A DNA stretch of 64,000 bases, taken from assembly GCA_963836905.1 (NCBI GenBank), contig CAWIKY010000007.1, positions 248,001 to 312,000 on the forward strand, written 5' to 3'. Numbering within the stretch: position 1 is the first letter of the stretch; every line of letters begins with the position of its first letter. Below, in pieces: positions 8,524 to 17,053 of the stretch. The notes under the pieces are model-generated. The model worked only from the letters and a program-made list of their open reading frames with translations. It was not told the origin of the DNA and did not search any database. The DNA is from CAWIKY01 sp963836905 (lineage in GTDB: Bacteria; Pseudomonadota; Alphaproteobacteria; Caulobacterales; Hyphomonadaceae). Made by a program: the position numbers and the translations under genes.

Positions 8524-9617
8524 CACGTCCCGTACTGGTTCCGGCCATCATGTCAGGCGGTGCAGGCACACGCCTTTGGCCATTGTCGCGCCAGTCGAAG
8601 CCCAAACAGTTCCACCGGTTCATCGGTGAACAGGCGATGTTGCCGGAAACCCTTGCGCGGCTTGACGGCCCGCTCGCCGCAGACGTCCAGACGTCTTTGA
8701 TCCTGTGCAATGAGAGACAGGAGGCCGAAGTAATCGCCTGTCTGAATGAGGCAGGGCGAAATGCACGGCTCATTCTTGAACCTGCCGCACGCAACACGGC
8801 TGCAGCCGCCGCCCTTGCCAGCCATGCAGCCCGTGCGCTGCATCCCAATGCGCTGGTGCTTCTGCTTCCTGCAGATCATCACATCGAGAACACGCCAGCC
8901 TTCACGACGGCCATTGATGCGGCCCTGCCAATGGCGGCAGACGGCCAAATCGTCACCTTCGGTATCGAACCGACGGGCCCCGAGACGGCCTTCGGTTATG
9001 TCAAACGCGGCAAGACACTGGCGGCGGGCTTTGCGCTGGAACGTTTTGTCGAAAAGCCGGAGCGCGAGCAGGCGGAGAGCTATCTCGCGGAGGGCGGATA
9101 TTACTGGAATGCCGGGATTTATCTCTTCCGGGCAGACGTTTTCCTGAAAGAGCTTGCCGCTTTCAGGCCGGACATTGCCGGACCGGTACAGGCCTCCTTC
9201 GCTGCCGGGCACGTCGAAGGCGCAAGCTTTCATCCAGATGCGTCCGCCTGGCAGGATGTGGCCTCCAATTCCATCGACTATGCGGTCGGCGAGCGGACCA
9301 GTCTTGGCGCAATCGTTCCTGTCAGCATGGGATGGTCCGATCTTGGGTCCTGGAACACGCTGCACGATCTGGCGGTTCAGGATGCCCACGGAAATGCGCT
9401 GCAGACGCCATCAGAGCGCAGCGCCGTCATCTCGATCGATACCACGAATTGCCTTGTGCGCGCTGATGGAAACCGTCTGATCGCCCTCGCAGGCTGTGAG
9501 GATCTGGTGGTCATCGATACACCCGACGCGCTCTTCGTAGGCCATCGTGACAGGGCACAACTGGTCAAGCAGGTGGTTGAACGCCTGCGTGCCGAAGGAC
9601 GCACGGATCTGTTGTAA
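8520..9617 (+). CDS. manC: Mannose-1-phosphate guanylyltransferase
   Basis: This is a 365-residue GDP-mannose pyrophosphorylase without the C-terminal phosphomannose isomerase domain of long type II enzymes. The signature PAIMSGGAGTRLWPLSRQSK lies at residues 7-26. EPAARNTAAAAALA and FVEKPEREQAESYLAEGGYYWNAGI are the other family blocks, and SMGWSDLGSWNTLHDL lies late in the protein. It supplies GDP-mannose for glycans. It is translationally coupled to galU through a 4-base overlap, giving a two-gene nucleotide-sugar unit. Confidence 0.92.
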   Translation: MTRPVLVPAIMSGGAGTRLWPLSRQSKPKQFHRFIGEQAMLPETLARLDGPLAADVQTSLILCNERQEAEVIACLNEAGRNARLILEPAARNTAAAAALASHAARALHPNALVLLLPADHHIENTPAFTTAIDAALPMAADGQIVTFGIEPTGPETAFGYVKRGKTLAAGFALERFVEKPEREQAESYLAEGGYYWNAGIYLFRADVFLKELAAFRPDIAGPVQASFAAGHVEGASFHPDASAWQDVASNSIDYAVGERTSLGAIVPVSMGWSDLGSWNTLHDLAVQDAHGNALQTPSERSAVISIDTTNCLVRADGNRLIALAGCEDLVVIDTPDALFVGHRDRAQLVKQVVERLRAEGRTDLL

Positions 9618-9691
9618 CACAGGTCCTGCCTTGCCGCGGTCCGCGTTTGCTTTACCCTTTGACCTAGGGAAACACCGGCGGGGCACTTCAC

Positions 9692-10099
9692 ATGGTCATC
9701 ATGGCATCGAACCTTCTGGCAAGCCTTGCGCTGGTGTTCGGAGCCTGGATGGGCGCGCGCTCGCTGATCCAGCCGGAATGGGGCTCTAAGGTTGTCGGCC
9801 TTTCGGTAACGCCGGGAAAGCCGGAAGGAAAATCGGAGTTTCGGGGCACGCTGGGCGGCATGTTCCTGCTCGGCCATCTGGTTACGCTGATCGGTCTGTG
9901 GCGCTTCGATGCAATGGTCGCGCCGCTCATCGTCATTCCGCTTGCCGCCGGATGGTTCGGCGCGGCGTTCGGGCGGACGGTTTCCATCTTTCTGGATGAC
10001 GGAACGCGCACCCGCCTCAACTGGATCTGGGTCGCTCTGGAACTGGGCATGGCAATTGCCATCGCCGCGCCGCTGATTGCGTTTGCGCGCCTGTTCTGA
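9692..10099 (+). CDS. Small integral membrane protein, DUF4345-like
   Basis: This is a 135-residue protein with four predicted transmembrane segments (about residues 5-25, 50-70, 76-97 and 112-133). The arrangement resembles DUF4345 proteins, with a GKSEFRGTLGGMFLLGHL stretch matching their S-E-x-R-x-x-x-G-G pattern. A clearer DUF4345 member lies at 51244. Function is unknown. An in-frame ATG at 9701 is an alternative start. Confidence 0.6.
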   Translation: MVIMASNLLASLALVFGAWMGARSLIQPEWGSKVVGLSVTPGKPEGKSEFRGTLGGMFLLGHLVTLIGLWRFDAMVAPLIVIPLAAGWFGAAFGRTVSIFLDDGTRTRLNWIWVALELGMAIAIAAPLIAFARLF

Positions 10100-10158
10100 T
10101 TGAGCCGCGGACGGGCACGTGCTAGCTGCGACCTTCTGCAAGCTGAAAGACACCCCTT

Positions 10159-11148
10159 ATGACGGAGCGTCGAGAGACGGGCCGCACCGGCAATACGCCG
10201 CAACGCCCTTCAAGCCCTGACACCCGGAAACCCGCAAACTGGGATGACGGGGAACGGATCGCCAAATATCTTGCCCGCGCAGGTGTCGCGTCCCGCCGCG
10301 ATGTCGAGCGCCTGATCGAGGACGGCCGTGTTTCGGTCAATGGCAAGACGCTGAAAACGCCGGCCTTCAAGGTGACCGGCCGCGAGCGTATCGAAGTCTC
10401 GGGTCAGCGCGTCGACCCGCCCCGCGCCGCGCGCCTGTGGCGCTATCACAAGCCTGCCGGTCTGGTGACCACGCATTCCGACCCGGAAGGCCGGGCGACG
10501 ATCTTCGATCACCTGTCCAAAAGCCTGCCACGCCTGATGACCATCGGACGGCTCGATCTGACCACTGAGGGGCTTTTGCTCCTGACCAATGACGGTGAAC
10601 TTGCCCGCGCGCTGGAACTCCCCTCAACCGGGCTGGAGCGCCGCTACCGGGCCCGCGCACATGGCCGGGTCGATCAACGCGCGCTTGCCTCTCTCGCGGA
10701 TGGCATAACGGTCGACGGCGTCCAGTATGCGCCGATTATCGCGACCCTTGACCGGACGACCGGCACGAACAGCTGGTTCGACGTTACGCTGACAGAGGGC
10801 AAGAACCGCGAGGTGAGGCGCGCACTCGAGGCGGTGGGTCTGCAGGTCAACCGGTTGATCCGCGTTGCCTATGGCCCCCTCGAACTGGGCGAACTGGCGT
10901 CCGGGCATCTGGATGAAATCGAGCCCGGCAAGCTGAACGCACTTTTCGGCCAGCATATCCCGGACGACCTGAAGCCCGGTAGACCCGAGCGTCCATCGGC
11001 CAGGACGGGCGGCGGCGTGACCCGTTCCGGGCGCAAGGTTCGCGATACTGGCCGGGGCTTGTCATCAGACGACAGTCTGGACGAGGATTTCCGCCGGAAA
11101 CGTCCCGGCGGACAGGGAAGGCCCGCCCGCCCCGGCGACCGTTACTAG
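10159..11148 (+). CDS. rluB: 23S rRNA pseudouridine synthase (RluB/RsuA family)
   Basis: This is a 329-residue protein. The N-terminal S4 RNA-binding domain (about residues 33-80) begins with ERIAKYLARAGVASRRDVER. The catalytic domain has GRLDLTTEGLLLLTNDG, with the catalytic aspartate at 133, and LTEGKNREVRRALEAVG, typical of the RsuA/RluB/E/F branch. The basic, glycine-rich tail of about 55 residues is common in alphaproteobacterial members. It is expected to make the pseudouridine near position 2605 of 23S rRNA. Confidence 0.9.
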   Translation: MTERRETGRTGNTPQRPSSPDTRKPANWDDGERIAKYLARAGVASRRDVERLIEDGRVSVNGKTLKTPAFKVTGRERIEVSGQRVDPPRAARLWRYHKPAGLVTTHSDPEGRATIFDHLSKSLPRLMTIGRLDLTTEGLLLLTNDGELARALELPSTGLERRYRARAHGRVDQRALASLADGITVDGVQYAPIIATLDRTTGTNSWFDVTLTEGKNREVRRALEAVGLQVNRLIRVAYGPLELGELASGHLDEIEPGKLNALFGQHIPDDLKPGRPERPSARTGGGVTRSGRKVRDTGRGLSSDDSLDEDFRRKRPGGQGRPARPGDRY

Positions 11149-11225
11149 CCTGACCTTGCGGCAGAGATTGTGAAACGGCGGACTTCCGCGCAATATGCGT
11201 CAACGAGAAAATCAGGGAGTAAGCC

Positions 11226-12548
11226 ATGCCATTGGATCTGGTCAGTGAAACCTATGTCGAGGACCATACTCCAAAAGAGCCGAAATACCGTCGGGCCTAT
11301 GATCTGAAGCCGCCGTTTGCGCTGAACGACTCTCTCGCATTCACGGTCGGCCAGCCCTTCGAGTCCTTTGCGAAGATGCGTGAAGCGGCCCCGGTCATGT
11401 GGCATCCAGAACAGCATGCAGCCGGGTTCTGGGCGCTGACCCGCTATGACGATGTGCGCAAGGTCGAACTCGACACGCAGACATTCTCGTCGCAACGCGG
11501 CGGCATCCTGATGGGCTATGGCAAGGAAGACCAGCGCCACCCCCTTCTGCATCGCGCCTCGCTGGACACGCTGATCTGTCTTGATCAGCCCCACCACATG
11601 GCACTGCGCCGCGAGCACATGGCCTACTTCCTTCCGAACTTCGTCGCCGATCTGCGCAAGCGGGTGGAAGCCAAAGTCGATAGTCTGCTCGACGACATGG
11701 CGGCCAAGGGCCCGCAACTCGATATGGTCGAGCACTTTTCAGCAGAGCTGCCACTCTTCACCTTGTGCGAGATTCTTGGCGTACCCGACGCCGACCGTCC
11801 TAAGCTGGTGCACTGGATGCATTATCTGGAAAACGCCGGATACATGCTGCAGCGCAAGGAGCTTGGAGAGATCGAGCCCGAGGTCATCATGGACTTCCTG
11901 GCGAACGTGCAGGACATGTTCGATTATGGTCAGGCCATCCTGCAGGAACGCCGCAAGAACCCGAAGAATGATCTTCTCTCCGCGATCGCCAACGCCGAAA
12001 TCGACGGCCAGCCTTTGTCGCCGGAATATCTGGACGGGTCATGGCTGCTGATCGTCTTTGCCGGCAATGACACGACCCGCAACTCGCTTTCAGGCACGAT
12101 GAAATTGCTCACCGAGTTTCCGGACCAGCAGAAGATGCTCGTGGAGTCTCCGGAGAAGATCGGAAATATGGTGCATGAGGCGATCCGCATGGTCAGCCCC
12201 GTCATCTACATGCGCAGGACAGCCACAAAAGACACCGAGATCGGCGGTCAGAAGATCGGCGAAGGCGAAAAACTGGTCATGTATTACGGCGCAGCCAATC
12301 GCGATCCATCGATTTTCCCGGAACCGGACACATTCGACATCCAACGCGGCAATGCCAAGGCCCATCTGGCGTTCGGCATGGGCCCGCACGTCTGCCTCGG
12401 CCAGCGTGTCGCGAACATGCAGCTGGAGGTCGCCTATCAGCGCATTCTGGCGCGCTTTCCAGAAGTGAAATGGACCGGTGACATCGAGATCGCACCGAAC
12501 AACTTCGTACACGCCATTTCGAAACTGCAGATCGATCTCGGGTCATGA
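11226..12548 (+). CDS. Cytochrome P450
   Basis: This is a 440-residue soluble bacterial P450. The heme-binding loop AFGMGPHVCLG gives the thiolate ligand Cys390. The I-helix oxygen-activation motif AGNDTT is at residues 279-284, and the ExxR pair is E318/R321. It would need a ferredoxin and reductase, and candidates lie at 25643-27227. The ribosome site AGGGAG precedes the ATG. The stop overlaps the start of the DUF2855 gene by four bases, so the two products are probably made together and used in one pathway. The substrate is unknown. The overall sequence looks like the alphaproteobacterial CYP families acting on terpenes or steroid/alkyl chains, but that is inference. Confidence 0.95.
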   Translation: MPLDLVSETYVEDHTPKEPKYRRAYDLKPPFALNDSLAFTVGQPFESFAKMREAAPVMWHPEQHAAGFWALTRYDDVRKVELDTQTFSSQRGGILMGYGKEDQRHPLLHRASLDTLICLDQPHHMALRREHMAYFLPNFVADLRKRVEAKVDSLLDDMAAKGPQLDMVEHFSAELPLFTLCEILGVPDADRPKLVHWMHYLENAGYMLQRKELGEIEPEVIMDFLANVQDMFDYGQAILQERRKNPKNDLLSAIANAEIDGQPLSPEYLDGSWLLIVFAGNDTTRNSLSGTMKLLTEFPDQQKMLVESPEKIGNMVHEAIRMVSPVIYMRRTATKDTEIGGQKIGEGEKLVMYYGAANRDPSIFPEPDTFDIQRGNAKAHLAFGMGPHVCLGQRVANMQLEVAYQRILARFPEVKWTGDIEIAPNNFVHAISKLQIDLGS

Positions 12549-13660
12549 CGTCCGCCCTCAAGACCACGCTTGAAGTGGAGAAGGCAAACCTCTCCGCTAC
12601 GCACATGGTGGAAAGCCCGCTTTCGCCCCTGCAAGAGGGTGAAGTGCGTTTTGCGACAGAGGCGTTTGCGCTTACCGCCAACAACATCACCTATGCGATG
12701 TTCGGCGACATGATGAAATACTGGGCGTTCTTTCCGGCCAGCGAAGACACGCGCGGTGTGATCCCGGTCTGGGGGTTTGCAACCGTCGAGGAGAGCCGCG
12801 CTGACGGCGTCGAGCCAGGCGAGCGGGTTTACGGCTATTTCCCAATGGCGACGCATCTGACGGTCGTCGCAGACGGAATACGCGACGGTAGTTTCCTGGA
12901 CGGCTCTGCGCACCGTCGCGAACTGGCCGATGTCTATAACCGCTATGTCAGGGTGGCATCCGACCCTGCCTACCGCGCCGATTACGAGTCGGCACAAATG
13001 CTGTTCCGGCCGCTTTTCATGACCGCGTTTCTGCTGGACGATCAGCTGGACGAAACCCTGTCGGACGAGGACGGTCCGATTGTCCTGTCCAGCGCCTCCA
13101 GCAAGACTGCCATCGGACTGGCCTGGCTATGGAAGAAGCGCGGACGCCGGGTTATCGGCCTGACGTCGCCCGGCAACCGTGCCTTCACGCGCAATCTGGG
13201 CCTGTACGACAAGGTCGTGACCTATGACAGCAATGACGATGACGCGCTTGAAGGTGTCTCCGCCTATGTCGACTTCGCCGGAAACCGCAACGTCACGAAG
13301 TGCGTCCATGCTGCTGCTGGCGACACCCTGAAAGTCTCGCTGATCGTCGGCGCAACGGACTGGACAAGCGCACTGCAAGCCGCAGCCGACCAGACCGCAA
13401 CCGCGGCCGAACCCATGCCCGGCCCCGAGCCCGCTTTCTTCTTCGCGCCGGATCGGTCCGCAAAACGCGGGGACGACTGGGGCGGCAAGGTGCTTGTAGA
13501 CCGTATCGCCCAGTCGCTCGTCGAGTTTTATGCGCCGGCTACCGGATGGATTACGCCGGTGAGAATTTCGGGACATGACGATCTTGCTGACAGCTACCGC
13601 AAGGTCCTGTCGAACGGTCAGCGGCCCAGCGAGGGCCTGATCGTCGACTGGTCACGTTAG
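12545..13660 (+). CDS. DUF2855 family protein (MDR-like)
   Basis: This is a 371-residue protein of the DUF2855 family, distantly related to medium-chain dehydrogenases/reductases and to quinone reductases. A GroES-like N-terminal half contains LTANNITYAMFGDMMKYWAFF. The second half has a nucleotide-binding-like segment, VLSSASSKTAIGLAW followed by VIGLTSPGN, in place of the usual GxGxxG. No member has an assigned reaction that I know of. Its ATGA overlap with the P450 gene suggests it processes the P450 substrate or product. Confidence 0.85.
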   Translation: MTSALKTTLEVEKANLSATHMVESPLSPLQEGEVRFATEAFALTANNITYAMFGDMMKYWAFFPASEDTRGVIPVWGFATVEESRADGVEPGERVYGYFPMATHLTVVADGIRDGSFLDGSAHRRELADVYNRYVRVASDPAYRADYESAQMLFRPLFMTAFLLDDQLDETLSDEDGPIVLSSASSKTAIGLAWLWKKRGRRVIGLTSPGNRAFTRNLGLYDKVVTYDSNDDDALEGVSAYVDFAGNRNVTKCVHAAAGDTLKVSLIVGATDWTSALQAAADQTATAAEPMPGPEPAFFFAPDRSAKRGDDWGGKVLVDRIAQSLVEFYAPATGWITPVRISGHDDLADSYRKVLSNGQRPSEGLIVDWSR

Positions 13661-13679
13661 TTGAACGGCGTGAACTAAC
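13656..13679. terminator. Weak hairpin between convergent genes
   Basis: A perfect 7-bp inverted repeat (gttagtt, 10-base loop, aactaac) spans the stop of the DUF2855 gene and the stop of mtgA. There is no T-run on either side, so termination is only a guess. Confidence 0.3.
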
Positions 13680-14364
13680 CCGAAAAAACGCACGACGTAT
13701 CGGCATCGCGCATGCGGGCCTCAATTGTTGGCGCACGTTTCGACACATAAGGCCCTGGCGGATCGACCCGCCAGGTTTGCGGGTTTGGCAGAACCGAGGC
13801 CAGCAGCGCAGCTTCGCGGCGGGTCAGGTCTGAGGCTGGTTTGCCAAACCGTGCTTGCGCTGCTGCCTCCGCTCCGAACAAGCCGTCACCCCATTCGATG
13901 GTGTTGAGATAGACGCTCATGATCCGGCGTTTGCCGAGGCTGCGTTCCAGCACAATCGTCATCCAGGCCTCGCCGCCCTTGCGGACAAATCCGCCGCCAT
14001 TCCAGAAGAACACATTCTTGGCCGTCTGCTGGGAAATGGTCGAGGCTCCCCGTAGCGGCTTGCCGCGCTGGTAGTCGCGGATCACCTGATCGAGCGCGGC
14101 GAAATCGATCCCGTCATGAGTGCAGAAACGGTTATCCTCAGCCGCAATCACCCCCTGCACCAGATAGGGAGATATCTGGTTCAATGGCACCGGATCGCGC
14201 CTGACGGTCTGGCCTTCAAGCGAACGTTGCGCCATCAGCACCGTTGCAGGCGGCTGCAGGACATTCAACAGCGCCGCATAGACATGAACGGCGAGCACGG
14301 CGGCAAACGCGGCAGCAAGGATACGATTGGCCCAGGTCAAAGGCGAGACCCTGAATATCTTCAT
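13675..14364 (-). CDS. mtgA: Monofunctional peptidoglycan glycosyltransferase
   Basis: This is a 229-residue GT51 enzyme anchored by one N-terminal transmembrane helix (about residues 13-35). It polymerises lipid II into glycan strands on the periplasmic face. Family motifs seen are AAEDNRFCTHDGID with the catalytic glutamate, RGASTISQQTAKN, RRIMSVYLNTIEWG, and GAEAAAQARFGK. No transpeptidase domain is present. Its start overlaps the stop of the MmcQ-like gene by four bases, ending a four-gene overlapping run. Confidence 0.93.
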   Translation of the reverse strand: MKIFRVSPLTWANRILAAAFAAVLAVHVYAALLNVLQPPATVLMAQRSLEGQTVRRDPVPLNQISPYLVQGVIAAEDNRFCTHDGIDFAALDQVIRDYQRGKPLRGASTISQQTAKNVFFWNGGGFVRKGGEAWMTIVLERSLGKRRIMSVYLNTIEWGDGLFGAEAAAQARFGKPASDLTRREAALLASVLPNPQTWRVDPPGPYVSKRAPTIEARMRDADTSCVFSG

Positions 14365-14705
14365 TCAGACGCTGCCATGTCCGCCTGCAGACGGCGGGGC
14401 AAGGCCGACCTCACCACTTCATAGCTTGCGCAAATGCGCGTAGCGCATTCGTCGTTGTTCAAGGTCTCAGCATCGAAGGCCACCCAGCCGCCACGCGGCA
14501 GATGCGGAGCCCGGACGGCTGCGCCGACCTCGATAAGCATACGTGCCGTATCCTCACTGTCACACTTGACCGTCAGCCGGTTCTTCGGCGGAACAAAGAT
14601 CGCAAACACCTTGCCGCCAACCTTGTAGACATCGCACCCCTGCCATTGCCCCACGTGCGTTGCGGATGGAAGCGCGAGCGCAAGGGTGTGTATGGAGTCA
14701 GTCAT
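14361..14705 (-). CDS. MmcQ/YjbR family DNA-binding protein
   Basis: This is a 114-residue protein with the MmcQ/YjbR double-wing fold. Recognisable parts are ALALPSATHVGQWQGCDVYKVGGKVFA near the N-terminus, the W-rich HLPRGGWVAFD segment, and the C-terminal helix ending ALPRRLQAD. The family is annotated as DNA-binding from structure (CyaY-like fold), but its role is unknown. It overlaps parE by 8 bases upstream and mtgA by 4 bases downstream. Confidence 0.85.
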   Translation of the reverse strand: MTDSIHTLALALPSATHVGQWQGCDVYKVGGKVFAIFVPPKNRLTVKCDSEDTARMLIEVGAAVRAPHLPRGGWVAFDAETLNNDECATRICASYEVVRSALPRRLQADMAASE

Positions 14706-15015
14706 CGGTTCCAGAAGCTAAATACGAATCTATGTCCATGGCTTTGTGGGCAATTCCGATAATTTCGATTCGGTCCGGTTTCACGAGATAGAAAATCAAG
14801 TGCGATCCCTCGGCATATGAAAACAGGCCTTCCCTCAAGACGCTTCGGTTTTTACCGAGCTCAGGATTGGCCGCGAGCCAGTTAAAGCGCGTCTCAAGAC
14901 GTGCAAGATAGACTTGCCTCTGATGTGCGCCCCATACCTTGCGCGTGTGACGAGCAATTGCGACGAGTTCCATTCTGGCTTCATGAAGCAGAACCCAGCG
15001 GCGCTCAGAGCGCAT
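14698..15015 (-). CDS. parE: ParE-family toxin
   Basis: This is a 105-residue RelE/ParE-superfamily toxin. Typical features are an N-terminal helix with EARMELVAIARHTRKVWG, LAANPELGKNRSVLREGLFSYAEGSHLIFY in the central sheet, and the late strand IEIIGIAHKAMDI. ParE toxins poison DNA gyrase. The gene overlaps parD by 11 bases, the standard antitoxin-first arrangement. It also overlaps the MmcQ-like gene by 8 bases. Confidence 0.9.
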   Translation of the reverse strand: MRSERRWVLLHEARMELVAIARHTRKVWGAHQRQVYLARLETRFNWLAANPELGKNRSVLREGLFSYAEGSHLIFYLVKPDRIEIIGIAHKAMDIDSYLASGTDD

Positions 15016-15250
15016 CTGCTTCGGCGATCACATCATCCATGGAAAAATCATCGACAAACTGGCCTGCATCGGCAGACTTGAAGCGCGGTGCGAGATAATC
15101 CCTAAGCGCGGCGTCCTTATCGGCATAGGCCTCATAAACCTCAACGGCCCGTCGCATGACGTCTGCAGCCGAAGCATACCGCCCGGTTGCCAGTTCACGC
15201 TCGATGAAAGCGGCTTGTTCGTCGTCCAATTCCAGCGTCAACGTCGTCAT
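15005..15250 (-). CDS. parD: ParD-family antitoxin
   Basis: This is an 81-residue ribbon-helix-helix antitoxin. TTLTLELDDEQAAFIERELATG is followed by GRYASAADVMRRAVEVYE, the ParD DNA-binding half. The acidic C-terminal part wraps the toxin. The frame is open further upstream to 15433, but ATG at 15250 with GGAGAG six bases before it fits the family start. ParD normally represses its own promoter. Confidence 0.92.
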   Translation of the reverse strand: MTTLTLELDDEQAAFIERELATGRYASAADVMRRAVEVYEAYADKDAALRDYLAPRFKSADAGQFVDDFSMDDVIAEADAL

Positions 15251-15263
15251 GTCTGCTCTCCTT

Positions 15264-15275
15264 GCACGATCATGC
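15264..15275. promoter_or_regulatory. Candidate ParD operator palindrome
   Basis: The 12-base imperfect palindrome gcacgatcatgc lies 14 bases upstream of the parD start, in the only gap (61 bp) before the phosphotransferase gene. RHH antitoxins usually bind short palindromes here. There is no direct proof. Confidence 0.3.
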
Positions 15276-15311
15276 CTAGCATAATCCTGCTCACCGGTCA
15301 GTCGTTCCGCG

Positions 15312-16400
15312 TCAGCCCTGCAGTCCGGCTGTTTGCGCGTTCGCATAGGCAAATTGGGCCAGAGGTGCGACCCGTTCTTCCATCGTCGCCGCAGCCGCAT
15401 TCGACGCTGTCCCGTCACGCACCCGACCGACAATACCCTGACAGATCGCCGCCAGCCGGAAGGCGTTATAGGCGAAATAATACTCGACCTCAGGCAACCC
15501 GTCGCGGCCGGTATGGCGGCAATAATCGGCGATATACTGGTCGGCCGTCGGAATACCGTAAGCGTTCAGATCGTCTATATCGACAAGCGCGCCGCGTCCG
15601 GGATCGGAGCTTGGCATGAACCAGTTCATCAGATGATAGGTGAAATCGGCAAGCGGATCGCCAAGCGTTGAAAGCTCCCAATCAAGAACTGCCAGCACCT
15701 CCGGCTTGGTCGGATGCAGGATCATGTTGTCGAGACGATAGTCGCCATGCACGATCGTTGTGGTTTCGCCCGCGGGAATGTTTGCTGGCAGCCACTCGAT
15801 CAACCGGTCCATCTCGGGGATCTTCGTCGTCTCGGACGCGATATATTGCTTGGACCAGCGATGTATCTGCCGGGCAATATAGTCGCCTTCCTTGCCAAAC
15901 CCTTCGAGTCCCGCTGCGCGCCAGTCGACATTATGCAGGTCGGCAAAGGTTTTTACCTTCGCCGCGTAAATAGCGCGGCGCTCTTCGGGTTTGCTTTCAG
16001 GAAGTGTGCCATCCCAGAGTATGCGTCCGTCGATATGATCCATGACGTAGAAGATCGTACCGACGACGCTCTCATCTTCGCAGAGTGCATAGGGTCGTGC
16101 GACCGGATACCCAAGCGGATGCAGGGCGGAAATCACCCTGAACTCGCGGTCAACAGCATGAGCGGACGGCAGAAGCTTTCCAGGCGGCTTGCGGCGCATG
16201 ACGTAGGCATGGTTGGCCGAGACCAGCTTGAATGTCGGGTTCGATTGTCCGCCCTTGAACCGGCGCACCGTCACCGGACCCTCAAAGCCCTCGACATTCG
16301 CTTCCATCCAGCGAACAAGAGCCGCCTCATCGAACCGGTTCTCTTCCGAAACCTCCTTGGTTCCACTGAACAATTCCTGCGCCGAAGCCCCGTGTACCAT
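15312..16400 (-). CDS. Phosphotransferase family protein (ACAD10/APH-like)
   Basis: This is a 362-residue protein kinase-like-fold protein of the aminoglycoside phosphotransferase/ACAD10-11 group. It has a nucleotide-binding region FKGGQSNPTFKLV, the invariant-lysine strand YVMRRKPPG, the Brenner motif VHGDYRLDNMILHP, and the metal site VLDWELSTLGDPLADF. Related proteins phosphorylate 4-hydroxyacyl-CoAs before beta-oxidation, and many sit with acyl-CoA dehydrogenases, though none is here. The start at 16400 is the first ATG of the frame. Confidence 0.88.
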   Translation of the reverse strand: MVHGASAQELFSGTKEVSEENRFDEAALVRWMEANVEGFEGPVTVRRFKGGQSNPTFKLVSANHAYVMRRKPPGKLLPSAHAVDREFRVISALHPLGYPVARPYALCEDESVVGTIFYVMDHIDGRILWDGTLPESKPEERRAIYAAKVKTFADLHNVDWRAAGLEGFGKEGDYIARQIHRWSKQYIASETTKIPEMDRLIEWLPANIPAGETTTIVHGDYRLDNMILHPTKPEVLAVLDWELSTLGDPLADFTYHLMNWFMPSSDPGRGALVDIDDLNAYGIPTADQYIADYCRHTGRDGLPEVEYYFAYNAFRLAAICQGIVGRVRDGTASNAAAATMEERVAPLAQFAYANAQTAGLQG

Positions 16401-16499
16401 AAGTCAGCTCCCTTGCCGTCCTGTCTGGTTGCCAGTGTAGGCAAGCGGCGCAGGGCGGCAAGGGAGCTGTGGTATTTTCATCAGGGAAGGATGCGCGAG

Positions 16500-16940
16500 C
16501 TAGGCGCGGTCTTCCATCATGTCGGCAAAGGACTCGCCTTCCTTGGCCGAGGCGTGCGCAAGCTCGAGAAGTTTCCGCGCTTCCAGGGCAAGATCGTCGT
16601 CCTTCAGCTTGTCCTCGATCTGGTTGGCGAGATGCTCTTCACCATCATCAATCGACCCAAGTGCCGCTTTCTCGTCGTCCTGGAACATGGATGTAAACTT
16701 CATCCAGCCACGATGTGCAGATGCCGCCATACCACCGCTTTCCTGCGGTGTGCCGCCCATGCTTCTCACTGCTGACTGGAATTGATCGATCAATTGCTTG
16801 CGGTCCTGCGCACGCTGGGCAAACTGGGTGCGCAGAAAATAATCCTCGTTCACCATCTCCATCGCATCGGTATAGCCCTTGTGGCTGTCGATCAGTGTCT
16901 TGGTGACATCATTCAATGTGTCGATGCTCTTGTCAGTCAT
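16500..16940 (-). CDS. PA2169-family four-helix-bundle protein (DUF2383)
   Basis: This is a 146-residue all-helical protein that begins TDKSIDTLNDVTKTLIDSHKGY, the hallmark of the PA2169/DUF2383 family. Later segments FAQRAQDRKQLIDQFQ and GWMKFTSMF also fit. The fold is a ferritin-like four-helix bundle, and conserved metal ligands are not obvious. The function is unknown, and members are often stress-induced. It is flanked by a 113-bp gap towards purD. Confidence 0.85.
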   Translation of the reverse strand: MTDKSIDTLNDVTKTLIDSHKGYTDAMEMVNEDYFLRTQFAQRAQDRKQLIDQFQSAVRSMGGTPQESGGMAASAHRGWMKFTSMFQDDEKAALGSIDDGEEHLANQIEDKLKDDDLALEARKLLELAHASAKEGESFADMMEDRA

Positions 16941-17053
16941 ATCAGGTCCTTGCTTGTCGTGCTTCGGGCCGCATGGCCCTGCCCCGAAACAATGCCGTCA
17001 GTGCGCGGCGGTTCCCCGACAATCCGGAGCAGGACAGACAGGCCCTGCTTCTT

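Noticed and set aside
14698..15250. Genomic island around parDE
   Set aside because: No integrase, transposase, tRNA or composition break is seen, and the neighbours are core genes.
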